Origin: a bacterium
GTDB lineage: Bacteria; Myxococcota_A; UBA9160; UBA6930
DNA: 42,680 nt
NCBI GenBank assembly: GCA_024228115.1
Contig: JAAETT010000128.1
Coordinates: forward strand, 1 to 42,680
Direction: 5' to 3'
The position numbers and the translations under genes were made by a program. The first letter of the stretch is position 1; each line of letters begins with the position of its first letter. Under the pieces are notes generated by a model that saw only the letters and a list, made by a program, of their open reading frames with translations, searched no databases and had not been told where the DNA came from. Positions 24,289-32,368 of the stretch are shown here, one piece after another.

Positions 24289-25080
24289 ATGGCGTCGCCC
24301 AAGAAACAGCTGGCTCGCTCGGCTCGAACCGGAGCCGCGATTCTGGTGTTCTTCACCACGGTGTTGGCGTGCGCCACGAAACCCGTGGCTCCGGCGGAAC
24401 CGGTGACGCAGCCCGAACTCTCGGCTCCCGTCGTTCTCTACACGCGCTACGAGGTGGTTCGAGGAGACATGCTCTCGTCGATCGCGCAGAACCACGGCAT
24501 CACCCTCGAAGCGCTGCTTGCGGAGAATCCAATCGACGACCCGCGCAAGCTCGAGATCGGCCGGGTGCTTCGTATTCCCGTTGCCGACTCCCAGATACAG
24601 CCTTCGGAGTTCGATGATGGTTTCACGCCTGAGGTCGACAGGGTGGTCGCCGAGTCTCCGGCGTCCGACTCTCTGGAATCCGAGCCTGCGGCCTCCGACT
24701 CTCTGGAATCGGAGCCTGCGGCCTCCGATTCGCCAACTCCCAAATCCCCGGCTGAGCCCGGAGAGATCACGGACCTCATCGACCTGGCTCAGAGGCAGCG
24801 CCAGGACGAGGACTACGCAGGGGCACTCGAGACGTTGACACTCGCAGAGGAAGCCGCGGTGGCGCTCCCCGAAGACGAGGACTCGCGGAGTACCCGAGCC
24901 CAGATCGCGCTGACGGCTGCCATGGTGGAACTCGGCCGTGGCGATGATGCCGGTGTCGTGCAGCGCTTCAGTCAAGTACTGACGCTGCTTCCGTACTACG
25001 CCCCGGCTCCCGGCGTCTTCTCCCCCCATGCCCTCGAGCTGCTCGAGCAGGCGCGGGAAGAGGTCGCATACCGACGTTGA
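24289..25080 (+). CDS. LysM-domain lipoprotein
   Basis: A 263-aa exported protein from ATG 24289 with GGAG seven bases before it (an upstream ATG at 24259 is possible). A lipoprotein signal runs to VFFTTVLAC. A single LysM peptidoglycan-binding domain follows (YEVVRGDMLSSIAQNHGI, then NPIDDPRKLEIGRVLRIPV). Residues 110-155 are a low-complexity Ser/Glu/Pro/Ala linker built by a 30-bp tandem repeat. The C-terminal part (about 160-263) is helical and tetratricopeptide-like (QRQDEDYAGALETLTLAEEA). It would sit on the inner face of the outer membrane and bind the cell wall. Its stop is two bases from the stop of the convergent acyltransferase gene. Confidence 0.85.
   Translation: MASPKKQLARSARTGAAILVFFTTVLACATKPVAPAEPVTQPELSAPVVLYTRYEVVRGDMLSSIAQNHGITLEALLAENPIDDPRKLEIGRVLRIPVADSQIQPSEFDDGFTPEVDRVVAESPASDSLESEPAASDSLESEPAASDSPTPKSPAEPGEITDLIDLAQRQRQDEDYAGALETLTLAEEAAVALPEDEDSRSTRAQIALTAAMVELGRGDDAGVVQRFSQVLTLLPYYAPAPGVFSPHALELLEQAREEVAYRR
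24661..24732 (+). repeat. 30-bp tandem repeat in the lipoprotein linker
   Basis: Units at 24661-24690 and 24691-24720 differ at only a few bases and a third partial unit follows to about 24732. Each encodes ASDSLESEPA. The repeat stays in frame, so copy-number changes would lengthen or shorten the linker without breaking the protein. Confidence 0.9.
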
Positions 25081-25082
25081 CG

Positions 25083-26504
25083 CTAGGGAGCGGGCTCGAG
25101 CGCCTGCTCCAATAGCTCGTCGAAGGACGCCTGGAGGCACTCGGCGTAGAAGCCGGGATCGGGGAGCATCTTGCGGCATGCGGTGACCGAGATGCTGATG
25201 CGACCCGAACAACTGAAGACCGGGTGGATGATGCCCATGCCGTCCAGCACCGGCCCCATTCCGTAGAGGGCGCACATCTTCGCCCCGGTGAAGTAGAGCG
25301 GGATCTGCGGGCCCGGCACATTCGTGACGACGGTATTGCAGAAGGGCTTGACGGAATTGGCAAGGCCGAGGCGCGTGTACAGCCGCGCTGCCAATCCGAC
25401 CAGCGTGCCGGGCAGGAATTGCGCCACATCGGTCATGGTCTGGGCACCGATCGCCTCTGCCGTCTTCTTGGAAGCCTTCGTGCCGCGCTGCATCTTGCGC
25501 AGACGCTCGAGCGGGTCGCCCTCGTCGGTGTAGAGGGTCACTGACATGGCCGAGATCCGATTGCCTGCGCTCCCGGCCTCGTCATCGGAGCGGACGGAGA
25601 TCGGTGCCATCGCGACCAGGGGTTCGTCCGGAAGCTCACGATGGAATTCCAGGTACTTTCGAAGCGCACCGCCACAGACGGTGAGGATCACGTCGTTGAC
25701 GGTGGCGCCTGGAATTCGCTTGCGGATGTCACGAATATCCTGCAGAGAGAAGTTCCGGCCTTCGACGACCCGATGGCTGGAGATGGTGCCGTTGAAACGG
25801 GTGCGCGGAACATCCTTGATCTCATCCATCTCGTCTTCGGGTGAGCCGCGGAAGAAGTTCGCCACGCCCGGGATGGTCTGGCCGGCAACACGGACGAAGT
25901 TGAAAGGGCTACGGATGTTGTTGAGCGTGGTGCGAGCCGCCATTTCCAGGTAGGTGGGCTCGCGCTCCGGTATCCACTCTTCGTCCGGCGGCGCGGGCTC
26001 GGCATTCGGAGACGTATCGTGAATGGCCCCGGCAAGCTCAGCGCCGGAGACGCCGTCGATCGCTGCGTGGTGGATCTTCGTCATCACCGCGAAGCTTCCA
26101 GGAGGCATGCCTTCGACGTTGTCGAGGCCTTCGATCACATACATTTCCCAGAGCGGGCGGGAGAGATCCATGGGCCGCGAGTGGATCCGCGCCACCTGGA
26201 TGCAGAGCTGTCGCCAATCGCCCGGGTGGGGAAGTGCGATATGACGCACGTGGAATTCGAGATCGAATTCCGGGTCCTCCAGCCAGTAGGGATGGTCGAG
26301 ATTCATCGGTGCGTAGACGAGCTTCTGACGGAAGCAGCGCGCCAGATGCAGTCGACTCTCGACGTTCGCGAGGATCTGCTTGAAGGTGACGCGGCCGCCC
26401 GGCGCCGTCGATTGGTCGTAGATCGTGAAGGAGCCGATGTGGTTGGGCGCGTTGGCGGTCTCGAAGTTGAGAAACGAAGCATCCATCCCTGAGAGCTGCT
26501 GCAT
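25083..26504 (-). CDS. Wax ester synthase/diacylglycerol acyltransferase (WS/DGAT family)
   Basis: A 473-aa acyl-CoA-dependent O-acyltransferase that esterifies fatty alcohols or diacylglycerol into storage neutral lipid. The catalytic HHxxxDG motif is present in MTKIHHAAIDGVSGAEL. The start MQQLSGMDASFLNFE, RPLWEMYVIEGLDN and the C-terminal PFCNTVVTNVPGPQIPLYFTGA are family blocks. The ATG at 26504 has GGAGG six bases upstream. It lies 46 bp downstream of the amidase gene on the same strand, so the two may be one transcript. A second WS/DGAT at 32850-34256 shares the architecture but is clearly divergent. Substrate preference is not predictable. Confidence 0.92.
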   Translation of the reverse strand: MQQLSGMDASFLNFETANAPNHIGSFTIYDQSTAPGGRVTFKQILANVESRLHLARCFRQKLVYAPMNLDHPYWLEDPEFDLEFHVRHIALPHPGDWRQLCIQVARIHSRPMDLSRPLWEMYVIEGLDNVEGMPPGSFAVMTKIHHAAIDGVSGAELAGAIHDTSPNAEPAPPDEEWIPEREPTYLEMAARTTLNNIRSPFNFVRVAGQTIPGVANFFRGSPEDEMDEIKDVPRTRFNGTISSHRVVEGRNFSLQDIRDIRKRIPGATVNDVILTVCGGALRKYLEFHRELPDEPLVAMAPISVRSDDEAGSAGNRISAMSVTLYTDEGDPLERLRKMQRGTKASKKTAEAIGAQTMTDVAQFLPGTLVGLAARLYTRLGLANSVKPFCNTVVTNVPGPQIPLYFTGAKMCALYGMGPVLDGMGIIHPVFSCSGRISISVTACRKMLPDPGFYAECLQASFDELLEQALEPAP

Positions 26505-26550
26505 CGGAATCCTCCCGTCGCGCCGGCGACCTCCCCATCCTACACCGGAT

Positions 26551-28011
26551 CTACTCCCCGTAGCCGGGGGGCGCCACGAAGCCGCCGATGGCCGCTTCCG
26601 CCAACCTTGCGAACTCGATCGGTGTGCGGTCCTCCAGGTAGGGTCCGATCAACTGCATTCCGACGGGGAGACCGTCCTCCGCCTGGCCTACGGGGACGAT
26701 TGTGGCGGGCAGGTAGGCCACCGTGGCGAGCCCCGCCCAGAAGAGCTGGGTCATGTACGAGATCTGCTCGTCGTCGACTCGCAGCATGCGCGTCGGGATC
26801 GGGCTGTGATCGTGCGGAAAGGCGGTCGTGGGAGAGATCGGGCACAACAGGAGATCGAAGGCCTCGAAGAACTCGGCCCAGCGAACGCGAAGCTGCTCGC
26901 GGCGCTCGTTGTCCGATAGCCAGGCTCGGTGAGGGCCGACGCTCCCCCGGATCATGAGCGCCTCCGGGCTGTTGTCGTCCGGTGCCAGGTTGGCCGCGGC
27001 GGCCTCCATGTCCTTGATGACGTTGGGTGGAAAACCTGTCCCCATTACGCCGTAGAGGAGCCGCGTGTAGAGCTCGTGGCTCGTCTCGAAGTCGATTTTC
27101 GGAAGTGCGGCTTCATCGATCGTGACTCCGGCCGCCGCGACGGCATCGGCGGCGGCTCGGATGCAGCCGCGAACGGCGCTGGATACAGGGTGGCCCGGAA
27201 GATCGAGGAGCAGCCCAACGCGGAAATCCTCCAGACGCTGATGGCGGGGGGCAGGCAGTTCGAGGCGCCAGGCGGTCGCATCCTCCTTGAACGGGCCGGA
27301 CAGCACGTCCATGGCAAGGGCGAGATCGTCGGCCGCGCGGGCAAGGGGGCCTAGCACGGCGAGATCTGCCCGGGACCGTTGGCCCGGGGGGCCGGGGACA
27401 TGGCCGCGCCCGGACACGATTCCGTAGCTGGGCTTGTGGCCGTACACACCGCAGAAGTGCGCCGGGTTCCGAATCGAACCACCGATGTCGCTGCCCAGCT
27501 CGAGGGGTGTGAAGCCCGCAGCCAGCGAGGCCGCCGAGCCCCCGCTCGAGCCTCCGGGGCCGCGCTCCGTGTTCCATGGGTTGTTCGTCGTCCCGTAGAC
27601 GTCGTTGTAGCTCTGGAAATCGCCAGCGTAGAGCGGCAGATTGGTTCCACCGAAGATGATGGCCCCTGCGTCCTTCAACCGGCGAATGGTGTCGGCATCC
27701 TCGGTCGGGACGTGGCCCGAAAGCTCGGGAGCACCGGAGGTCGTCGGTTGGCCCGCGACCTCGATGCATTCCTTCACGGTCATCGGCAGGCCGTGCAGGG
27801 GGCCCCAGGACTCGCCGCGGGCTCGGGCCGCGTCCGCCTCGCCAGCACGCTCTCGCGCTTCGTCCGACGCCAGGGTGACGACAGCGTTCAGCTCGCCGTT
27901 CCAGCGCTCGATCCGGGCAAGCAACAGATCGAGAAGCTCCAGGCTGGTCAGTTCGCCGCGGTCCATGGCCGCCAGCAGTTCGGTCGCGGATCGGTAGGCC
28001 CATGCTGCCAT
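26551..28011 (-). CDS. Amidase signature family amidase
   Basis: A 486-aa serine amidase that hydrolyses C-N amide bonds. The Ser-cisSer-Lys machinery is visible: Lys in LPMTVKECIEV, the cis-Ser region RGPGGSSGGSAASLAAG, and the nucleophile in GSDIGGSIRNPAHFCG. The C-terminal ATIVPVGQAEDGLPVGMQLIGP is also typical. The ATG at 28011 has AGGAG eight bases upstream; a GTG at 28014 immediately before is also possible. It is divergent from the glutathione peroxidase gene with 64 bp between starts. The substrate is unknown; Glu-tRNA amidotransferase is unlikely because no GatB or GatC is adjacent. Confidence 0.9.
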   Translation of the reverse strand: MAAWAYRSATELLAAMDRGELTSLELLDLLLARIERWNGELNAVVTLASDEARERAGEADAARARGESWGPLHGLPMTVKECIEVAGQPTTSGAPELSGHVPTEDADTIRRLKDAGAIIFGGTNLPLYAGDFQSYNDVYGTTNNPWNTERGPGGSSGGSAASLAAGFTPLELGSDIGGSIRNPAHFCGVYGHKPSYGIVSGRGHVPGPPGQRSRADLAVLGPLARAADDLALAMDVLSGPFKEDATAWRLELPAPRHQRLEDFRVGLLLDLPGHPVSSAVRGCIRAAADAVAAAGVTIDEAALPKIDFETSHELYTRLLYGVMGTGFPPNVIKDMEAAAANLAPDDNSPEALMIRGSVGPHRAWLSDNERREQLRVRWAEFFEAFDLLLCPISPTTAFPHDHSPIPTRMLRVDDEQISYMTQLFWAGLATVAYLPATIVPVGQAEDGLPVGMQLIGPYLEDRTPIEFARLAEAAIGGFVAPPGYGE

Positions 28012-28075
28012 CACTCATTCTCCTGTCTTCCACACGCAATGTGGTAGCGTGCAGTTTCACTCAGCGGGGCACCTC

Positions 28076-28549
28076 ATGGCCAGCATGTACGAATTGAAGG
28101 CGAACGCCATCTCCGGTGAAGAGATCGCTCTCTCCCAGTTCGAAGGGCAGCTCAGCCTGGTCGTCAACGTCGCCAGCCAGTGAGGCCTGACTGGCCAGTA
28201 CGCAGGTCTGCGTACCCTCCATCAGAACACCGACGGTCTCACGGTCATGGGCTTCCCCTGCAACCAGTTTGGAGCCCAGGAGCCCGGCACGAACGAAGAG
28301 ATCCTCGAGTTCGCGCGCTCCAAGTACGAGATCGATTTCCCGATGTTCGCCAAGATCGATGTGAACGGGGAGTCGGCCTCCGACCTCTACCGATTCCTCA
28401 AGGCTGGCAATCCGGATGAGGAAGGCAAGGAGGAGATCGCTTGGAACTTCACGAAGTTCCTGGTCGGAAAGGACGGGCAAGTGATCGCCCGCTACGGGCC
28501 GACGACGACGCCCGAAGACATCGGGGCGGGGCTGGCCGAGCACCTCTGA
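28076..28549 (+). CDS. Selenocysteine-containing glutathione peroxidase (in-frame UGA)
   Basis: A 157-aa thiol peroxidase read through the TGA at 28181-28183 as selenocysteine 36. Before it: MASMYELKANAISGEE and VVNVASQ; after it: GLTGQYAGLRTL, then GFPCNQFGAQEPG with catalytic Gln68, FPMFAKIDVNG, and IAWNFTKFLV with Trp123-Asn124, completing the tetrad. The UGA falls exactly where the family has Cys or Sec (NVASxUGxT). The resolving Cys of thioredoxin-dependent bacterial GPx is replaced by Ala80 (LEFARSKYE), as in selenium-type enzymes using an external thiol. A SECIS-like hairpin lies downstream of the UGA. Gene finders would call only a truncated 100-aa product from 28247. Sec machinery (selA-D) is not in this window. 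Confidence 0.9.
28181..28183 (+). other. Selenocysteine codon (UGA, residue 36)
   Basis: This TGA replaces the peroxidatic Cys codon in the conserved N-V-A-S-x-(C/U)-G-L-T motif. The reading frame is open and conserved on both sides for the full family length, which argues against a nonsense mutation. A stem-loop starts 14 nt after it. Confidence 0.88.
28198..28215 (+). promoter_or_regulatory. Bacterial SECIS element
   Basis: GTACGCA (28198-28204) pairs perfectly with TGCGTAC (28209-28215), closing a GGTC loop. The apical GCAGGUCUGC is the same as the apical part of the E. coli fdhF SECIS, the known SelB-binding hairpin. The loop starts 21 nt after the UGA, against 18 in fdhF, which is within the known range. 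It is inside the coding sequence, as bacterial SECIS elements are. Confidence 0.85.
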
Positions 28550-28595
28550 TCGGCTGATGGGGGTGCTGGAGGCCTTCTACCGCTAGGATCGGTCG

Positions 28596-29060
28596 ATGGC
28601 AGCACGCAAGAGCGCGAGCAAGGTGACGAAGAAGGCCGCCGGCACGAAGAAGCCCGCGGCGAAAAAGGCTGCACCCAAGAAGGCAGCAACGAAGAAGGCT
28701 GCGACCCAGAAGGCTTCCGCCACGAAGAAGCCCGCGGCAAAGAAGGCTACGGCCAGGAAAGCCGCACCGAAGAAGGCAGCGGCCAAGAAGGCTGAAGCCA
28801 CGGAACCGGCCGCGAAGAAGCCGGCTGCCAAGAAAGCCGCCGGGAAGGGGGCCTCCGTCAAGGACGTCCACATGGGGCACATCTTTGCCCTGAAGCCCCG
28901 GGTCGACAAATCCTTTCGCCAGGAGGATCTCCGGAGAGCGAAGGAACTGCTCATCGACGAGGCCTACGAGAGCCCTGAGGCTGCGGCTCGAGCGCTCGCC
29001 GAAAGAGCACTCGAGCTGACGAGAAAAGGCCCGCCGAAGCGGGGCTTCAACAGCCGCTGA
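28596..29060 (+). CDS. Histone H1-like lysine/alanine-rich protein with a unique C-terminal domain
   Basis: A 154-aa basic protein. Residues 1-85 are built of KKA/KPAAKKA-type repeats (at least ten), as in bacterial histone H1-like and AlgP-type nucleoid or polyphosphate-binding proteins. Residues 86-154 are not low-complexity: VKDVHMGHIFALKPRV, FRQEDLRRAKELLIDEAYESPEAAARALAERALEL, ending KGPPKRGFNSR. That half is helical and not recognised by me. The start ATG follows the glutathione peroxidase stop by 46 bp on the same strand. Likely DNA- or RNA-binding by charge; the C-terminal domain could be a partner-binding module. Expression level and role are unknown. Confidence 0.75.
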   Translation: MAARKSASKVTKKAAGTKKPAAKKAAPKKAATKKAATQKASATKKPAAKKATARKAAPKKAAAKKAEATEPAAKKPAAKKAAGKGASVKDVHMGHIFALKPRVDKSFRQEDLRRAKELLIDEAYESPEAAARALAERALELTRKGPPKRGFNSR

Positions 29061-29078
29061 GCCCGCTGGCCGTTGCCA

Positions 29079-29510
29079 TCAGCTCCCGAGCTTCGAGTAG
29101 TCGACCGTGCGCCATCGCTCCGGTGCCATGACGAAGACGACGCTTTCGTCATTTCCGGAGTTCGCCACGTACTGATCGCCAAATTCCTTGCCGAGGTAGC
29201 GATGAGCCATCGGGCGGGAATCCCGTTCGCGTTCACCGGGACGGGTTTCGGTGATGGCACCCTCGACACTCACATACTGATAGGGCGGAACCTCCGTCTG
29301 GGCGCATAGCGAGAAGCGCCCGGCGGCTGCCAGGGCCCGGCCCTTCTGGGAATCCTCGCCGGTAAGTACCCAAAGGCCTTTTTCCGGCGTGTAGTCGTAC
29401 CAGATGGGAACGCATAGGGGCGCAGCATCCTGGCGTTCGATGCTGATGATCCCGACGTGCAGATCCATCAGGAAGGCCTCGCGTTGGGTCTTGCTCATGC
29501 GAAGGGACAT
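29079..29510 (-). CDS. Pyridoxamine 5'-phosphate oxidase-like (split beta-barrel) flavoprotein
   Basis: A 143-aa protein of the PNPOx-like FMN/F420/heme-binding split-barrel group. The start is ATG 29510 with GGAG upstream (MSLRMSKTQREAFLMDLHVG), because upstream sequence lacks family similarity. PLCVPIWYDYTPEKGLWVLTGEDSQKGRALAAAGRFSLCAQTEVPPY is the cofactor-binding barrel, and SVEGAITETRPGERERD closes it. It is convergent with the histone-like gene (19 bp) and divergent from the beta-lactamase-fold gene. Members reduce or oxidise diverse small molecules; cofactor and substrate cannot be set from sequence. Confidence 0.8.
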   Translation of the reverse strand: MSLRMSKTQREAFLMDLHVGIISIERQDAAPLCVPIWYDYTPEKGLWVLTGEDSQKGRALAAAGRFSLCAQTEVPPYQYVSVEGAITETRPGERERDSRPMAHRYLGKEFGDQYVANSGNDESVVFVMAPERWRTVDYSKLGS

Positions 29511-29620
29511 TGGGGCTCCGAGGGCGCGGGGGATGTTCGGCCGCATGCGATCGGCTCTGCACATCCTAGGCCTTGTCTCCCGCTCCGGTCTACCCCAGCA
29601 TGGCGGCAAGGGAGGGCAGG

Positions 29621-30754
29621 ATGGACATCCAGGGATATTGTGATTCGCGCTTCGAAGCTGTTCGCCAGGCATTCTCGGCGAATTTCGAAGGAGGGAACGA
29701 AGTCGGTGCTTCTGCCGCCGTGACGTTGGATGGCGTCCCGGTGGTAGACCTCTGGGCCGGTGATGCGGATTCCGACGGGCGACCTTGGCAGGAGGACACG
29801 ATCGTCAACGTGTACTCGACGACGAAGACGATGGCCGGGACGTGCATGTTGATGCTGGCCGATCGCGGCAGCCTCGAATTCGATGCGCCCGTGGCGACGT
29901 ATTGGCCTGAATTTGCAGCGAATGGCAAGGCGGGAGTGTTGGTCAAGCACGTCATGAGCCATAGCGCCGGGCTCTCGGGCTTCGACCCGCCGCTCGAAAC
30001 GGCGGCTGCCCTCTACGATTGGGACGCAGTCGCATCCCGTCTGGCAGCGCAGACGCCATGGTGGACGCCCGGCGATGGCTCGGGCTACCACGCCGTGACG
30101 CAGGGTTTCCTGCAGGGCGAGATCATTCGGCGGGTCACGGGCAAGAGCATCGGCGCCTTCTTCCGTGAAGAAGTGGCCGAGCCCTTTGGCGCGGATTTCC
30201 ATATCGGTCTCGACCCAGTTCATGACGAGCGTGTCGGTGAACTGATCCCGCCTGGTTCCAGCCCGAACGCCGCGCAGGGGGATCCAGACTCCATCGGCGT
30301 GCGCACGATGACCAGCTGCCCGATCACCGGGAAAGAGCCGCGGACCTCGGCCTGGCGCCGTGCCGAGATTCCCGCGGCCGGAGGGCAGGGCAACGCGCGC
30401 TCCGTGGCGCGCGTGCACTCGGCTCTCGCTTGTGGTGGCGAGGTCGATGGCGTGCGGCTGCTTTCCGAGGCCGGGGTGGCGCGTGCCCTCGAGGAGCAGA
30501 CCCAGGGAAAGGACCGGGTGCTAGGCGTACCGATCCGCTTCGGAATGGGCTTCGGTCTGGTCGATCCGACATTCCCACTCAGCCCGAACCCGCGGACCTT
30601 CTTCTGGGGTGGCTGGGGCGGTTCTCTCGCGGTGATCGATCTCGACGCCCGGATGTCGGTCGCCTACGTCATGAACAAGATGGCCGCGAACATCATGGGT
30701 GATGTTCGCGGCGGCAGTATCGTGCTTTCGGCGTACAAGGCATTGGAAGCCTAG
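29621..30754 (+). CDS. Serine hydrolase of the beta-lactamase/EstB family
   Basis: A 377-aa protein with the penicillin-binding/class C beta-lactamase fold. The SxxK motif is VYSTTKT (Ser66, Lys69) and the tyrosine motif is GYHAVTQGFLQGEIIRR (Tyr156). The C-terminal HGG-like region is FFWGGWGGSLAVI. YHA rather than YxN is common in EstB-type esterases, so hydrolysis of esters rather than beta-lactams is more likely. The ATG 29621 has a GGGAGGG-type ribosome binding site; an earlier ATG at 29573 would overlap poorly conserved sequence. No signal peptide is visible, so it is probably cytoplasmic. Confidence 0.88.
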   Translation: MDIQGYCDSRFEAVRQAFSANFEGGNEVGASAAVTLDGVPVVDLWAGDADSDGRPWQEDTIVNVYSTTKTMAGTCMLMLADRGSLEFDAPVATYWPEFAANGKAGVLVKHVMSHSAGLSGFDPPLETAAALYDWDAVASRLAAQTPWWTPGDGSGYHAVTQGFLQGEIIRRVTGKSIGAFFREEVAEPFGADFHIGLDPVHDERVGELIPPGSSPNAAQGDPDSIGVRTMTSCPITGKEPRTSAWRRAEIPAAGGQGNARSVARVHSALACGGEVDGVRLLSEAGVARALEEQTQGKDRVLGVPIRFGMGFGLVDPTFPLSPNPRTFFWGGWGGSLAVIDLDARMSVAYVMNKMAANIMGDVRGGSIVLSAYKALEA

Positions 30755-30815
30755 GGCCAACACAAGGAGGCTGGCTTCGAAGGGCTATGAGGGCTTCAAC
30801 CTGGCCTGAGTTCGT

Positions 30816-32321
30816 TCAGTGGCTTGCGCGGAGAGCTTGTCCCGGAGTCGCGTCTTCCACGAGCGCGTCATCGCGCACGACGAAGGCGCCGCCCACCAAC
30901 ACGTGGGGAATCCCTTCCGATGGCTGATGGGGGTCTTCGAAAGTCGCGCGGTCGCGAACGGTCGCCGGGTCGAAGACGACGAGGTCCGCATCGGCACCGA
31001 CCCGGATTCGGCCCTTGTTCTGCATGGCCGGGACGAACGTCTCGAGGCGCCGCGCCGGATCCAGGGACATCTTGCGCACGGCGTTCATCAGGTCGAGGGC
31101 TTGACGCTCTCGGACGTATTCAGCCAGCACACGAGCACGTGTGCCCGCGCCGCGCGGGTGCGGGCTCGCGCCCAGCATGGGCATGCCATCGGAGGCGATC
31201 ATCGTCAACGGGTGGGAGACAGCGGCCGCGACCATCTCGGGCTTCATGAAGTGGAGGATCACCGTGCCGCCCTTCTTTCGGTAGCGGGCGAAGCTCTCCG
31301 CCGTGAGTCGTTCGCCCGTCGCCGCCCATTGGAGATCGCCGTAGTCCACGCCTCGTTTTTCCTGCCAACCTTCGTCGAAGAGCACGGACTCCAGGGCGGT
31401 CGAACCCGCGGTGTAGGGATACGCCTCGACCGTGACGTCCATGCCCTCTGCCCGTGCCTCTTCGATGCGTTCCAGGTATTCGACGACCGCGTCCTGGCTC
31501 GAGCTGTTGACGTGCACCACGTGCAACGCCGCACCCGTCTGGCGAGCAAAGCCCAGAACCTCTTCGAGGGGCTTTGTATCTAGTGGACTGTCCTGCATCG
31601 GCAGGTGGACGAAGCAGGGCACGCCGCGCTCGGCAGCCAGCTCGAAGACCGCACTGATTTCCGGGCCGTCGGCGCCGGGGGTGTAGGCGAGTCCCATTCC
31701 GATCCCGATCGCCCCCTGGTCGAGCTCTTCGGCAAGGGCCGCCACGATGCGGTCGCGATGTTCCCGGTCGGCGACGACGTACCCATAGATCGGCGAAGAG
31801 AAAGCCCAGACCCGAAAGCCGGTCCACAAGAGACGTAGCCCGCGCTCCATCGTGCGTGCGGTCAGGAAATGTTCGAGCTTGACTCCGTCGAAGACGAAGG
31901 CACGCGCCGGAATATGTCCGGCGGAGGCACCGAAGTGGACGCGGGCACGGCCCTCGCGTCGTGCAAGGAAGCCGTCCAGATGGTGGACGCCCGCTTCGAG
32001 TTCGAGGGCAGAGGTGACACCGTCTCGAGCGAGGAAGTCGTAGCTGCGCGGCTCCTGACCGTGGATATGCAGATCGATGAATCCCGGCGCCACCGTCAGA
32101 CCAGAGACGTCGACGACCTGGGTGCCCACGAGCGGCGTTTCAGAGATCGCGCCGATGCGGCCCTCGCGGATGCCGATCCATCGAACGGCATCGAGATTCG
32201 ATTCCGGGTCGAGGACCCGCCCGCCCGCAAGTACGAGTTCCCACCCGGCTTCGGCCGAGGCTCCGGCCGGGCCGGACAAGAGGAGGAAAACGAGGCCGAG
32301 GAGTCGTAGTTGACGCATCAT
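30816..32321 (-). CDS. Exported D-aminoacylase-like amidohydrolase (N-acyl-D-amino-acid deacylase family)
   Basis: A 501-aa metal-dependent hydrolase of the amidohydrolase superfamily. A signal peptide (MMRQLRLLGLVFLLLSGPAGASA) directs export. The first metal ligands are in APGFIDLHIHGQEP (HxH), further ligands in VPCFVHLPMQD and HVVHVNSSSQDAV, and the catalytic Asp in MIASDGMPMLGASP. The C-terminal beta domain ends with GADADLVVFDPATVRDRATF, typical of D-aminoacylase/dihydroorotase-like proteins. Family members release amino acids from N-acyl-D-residues. Export suggests action on wall- or environment-derived compounds. The start codon has no strong ribosome binding site; ATG 32321 and ATG 32318 are adjacent. 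Divergent to the next gene. Confidence 0.87.
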   Translation of the reverse strand: MMRQLRLLGLVFLLLSGPAGASAEAGWELVLAGGRVLDPESNLDAVRWIGIREGRIGAISETPLVGTQVVDVSGLTVAPGFIDLHIHGQEPRSYDFLARDGVTSALELEAGVHHLDGFLARREGRARVHFGASAGHIPARAFVFDGVKLEHFLTARTMERGLRLLWTGFRVWAFSSPIYGYVVADREHRDRIVAALAEELDQGAIGIGMGLAYTPGADGPEISAVFELAAERGVPCFVHLPMQDSPLDTKPLEEVLGFARQTGAALHVVHVNSSSQDAVVEYLERIEEARAEGMDVTVEAYPYTAGSTALESVLFDEGWQEKRGVDYGDLQWAATGERLTAESFARYRKKGGTVILHFMKPEMVAAAVSHPLTMIASDGMPMLGASPHPRGAGTRARVLAEYVRERQALDLMNAVRKMSLDPARRLETFVPAMQNKGRIRVGADADLVVFDPATVRDRATFEDPHQPSEGIPHVLVGGAFVVRDDALVEDATPGQALRASH

Positions 32322-32368
32322 CCCGGAAGTCTCGCACGTTCGTGAGGCGCTTGGAGGCAGGAGGCCCG

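Noticed and set aside
28181-28183. TGA as a nonsense mutation in glutathione peroxidase
   Set aside because: The codon is at the exact catalytic residue, the frame is conserved beyond it, and an fdhF-like SECIS hairpin follows.
29621-30754. Beta-lactamase lacking the YxN motif as a broken enzyme
   Set aside because: YHA followed by a GxxxGEIIRR helix is usual in EstB-type esterases of this fold.
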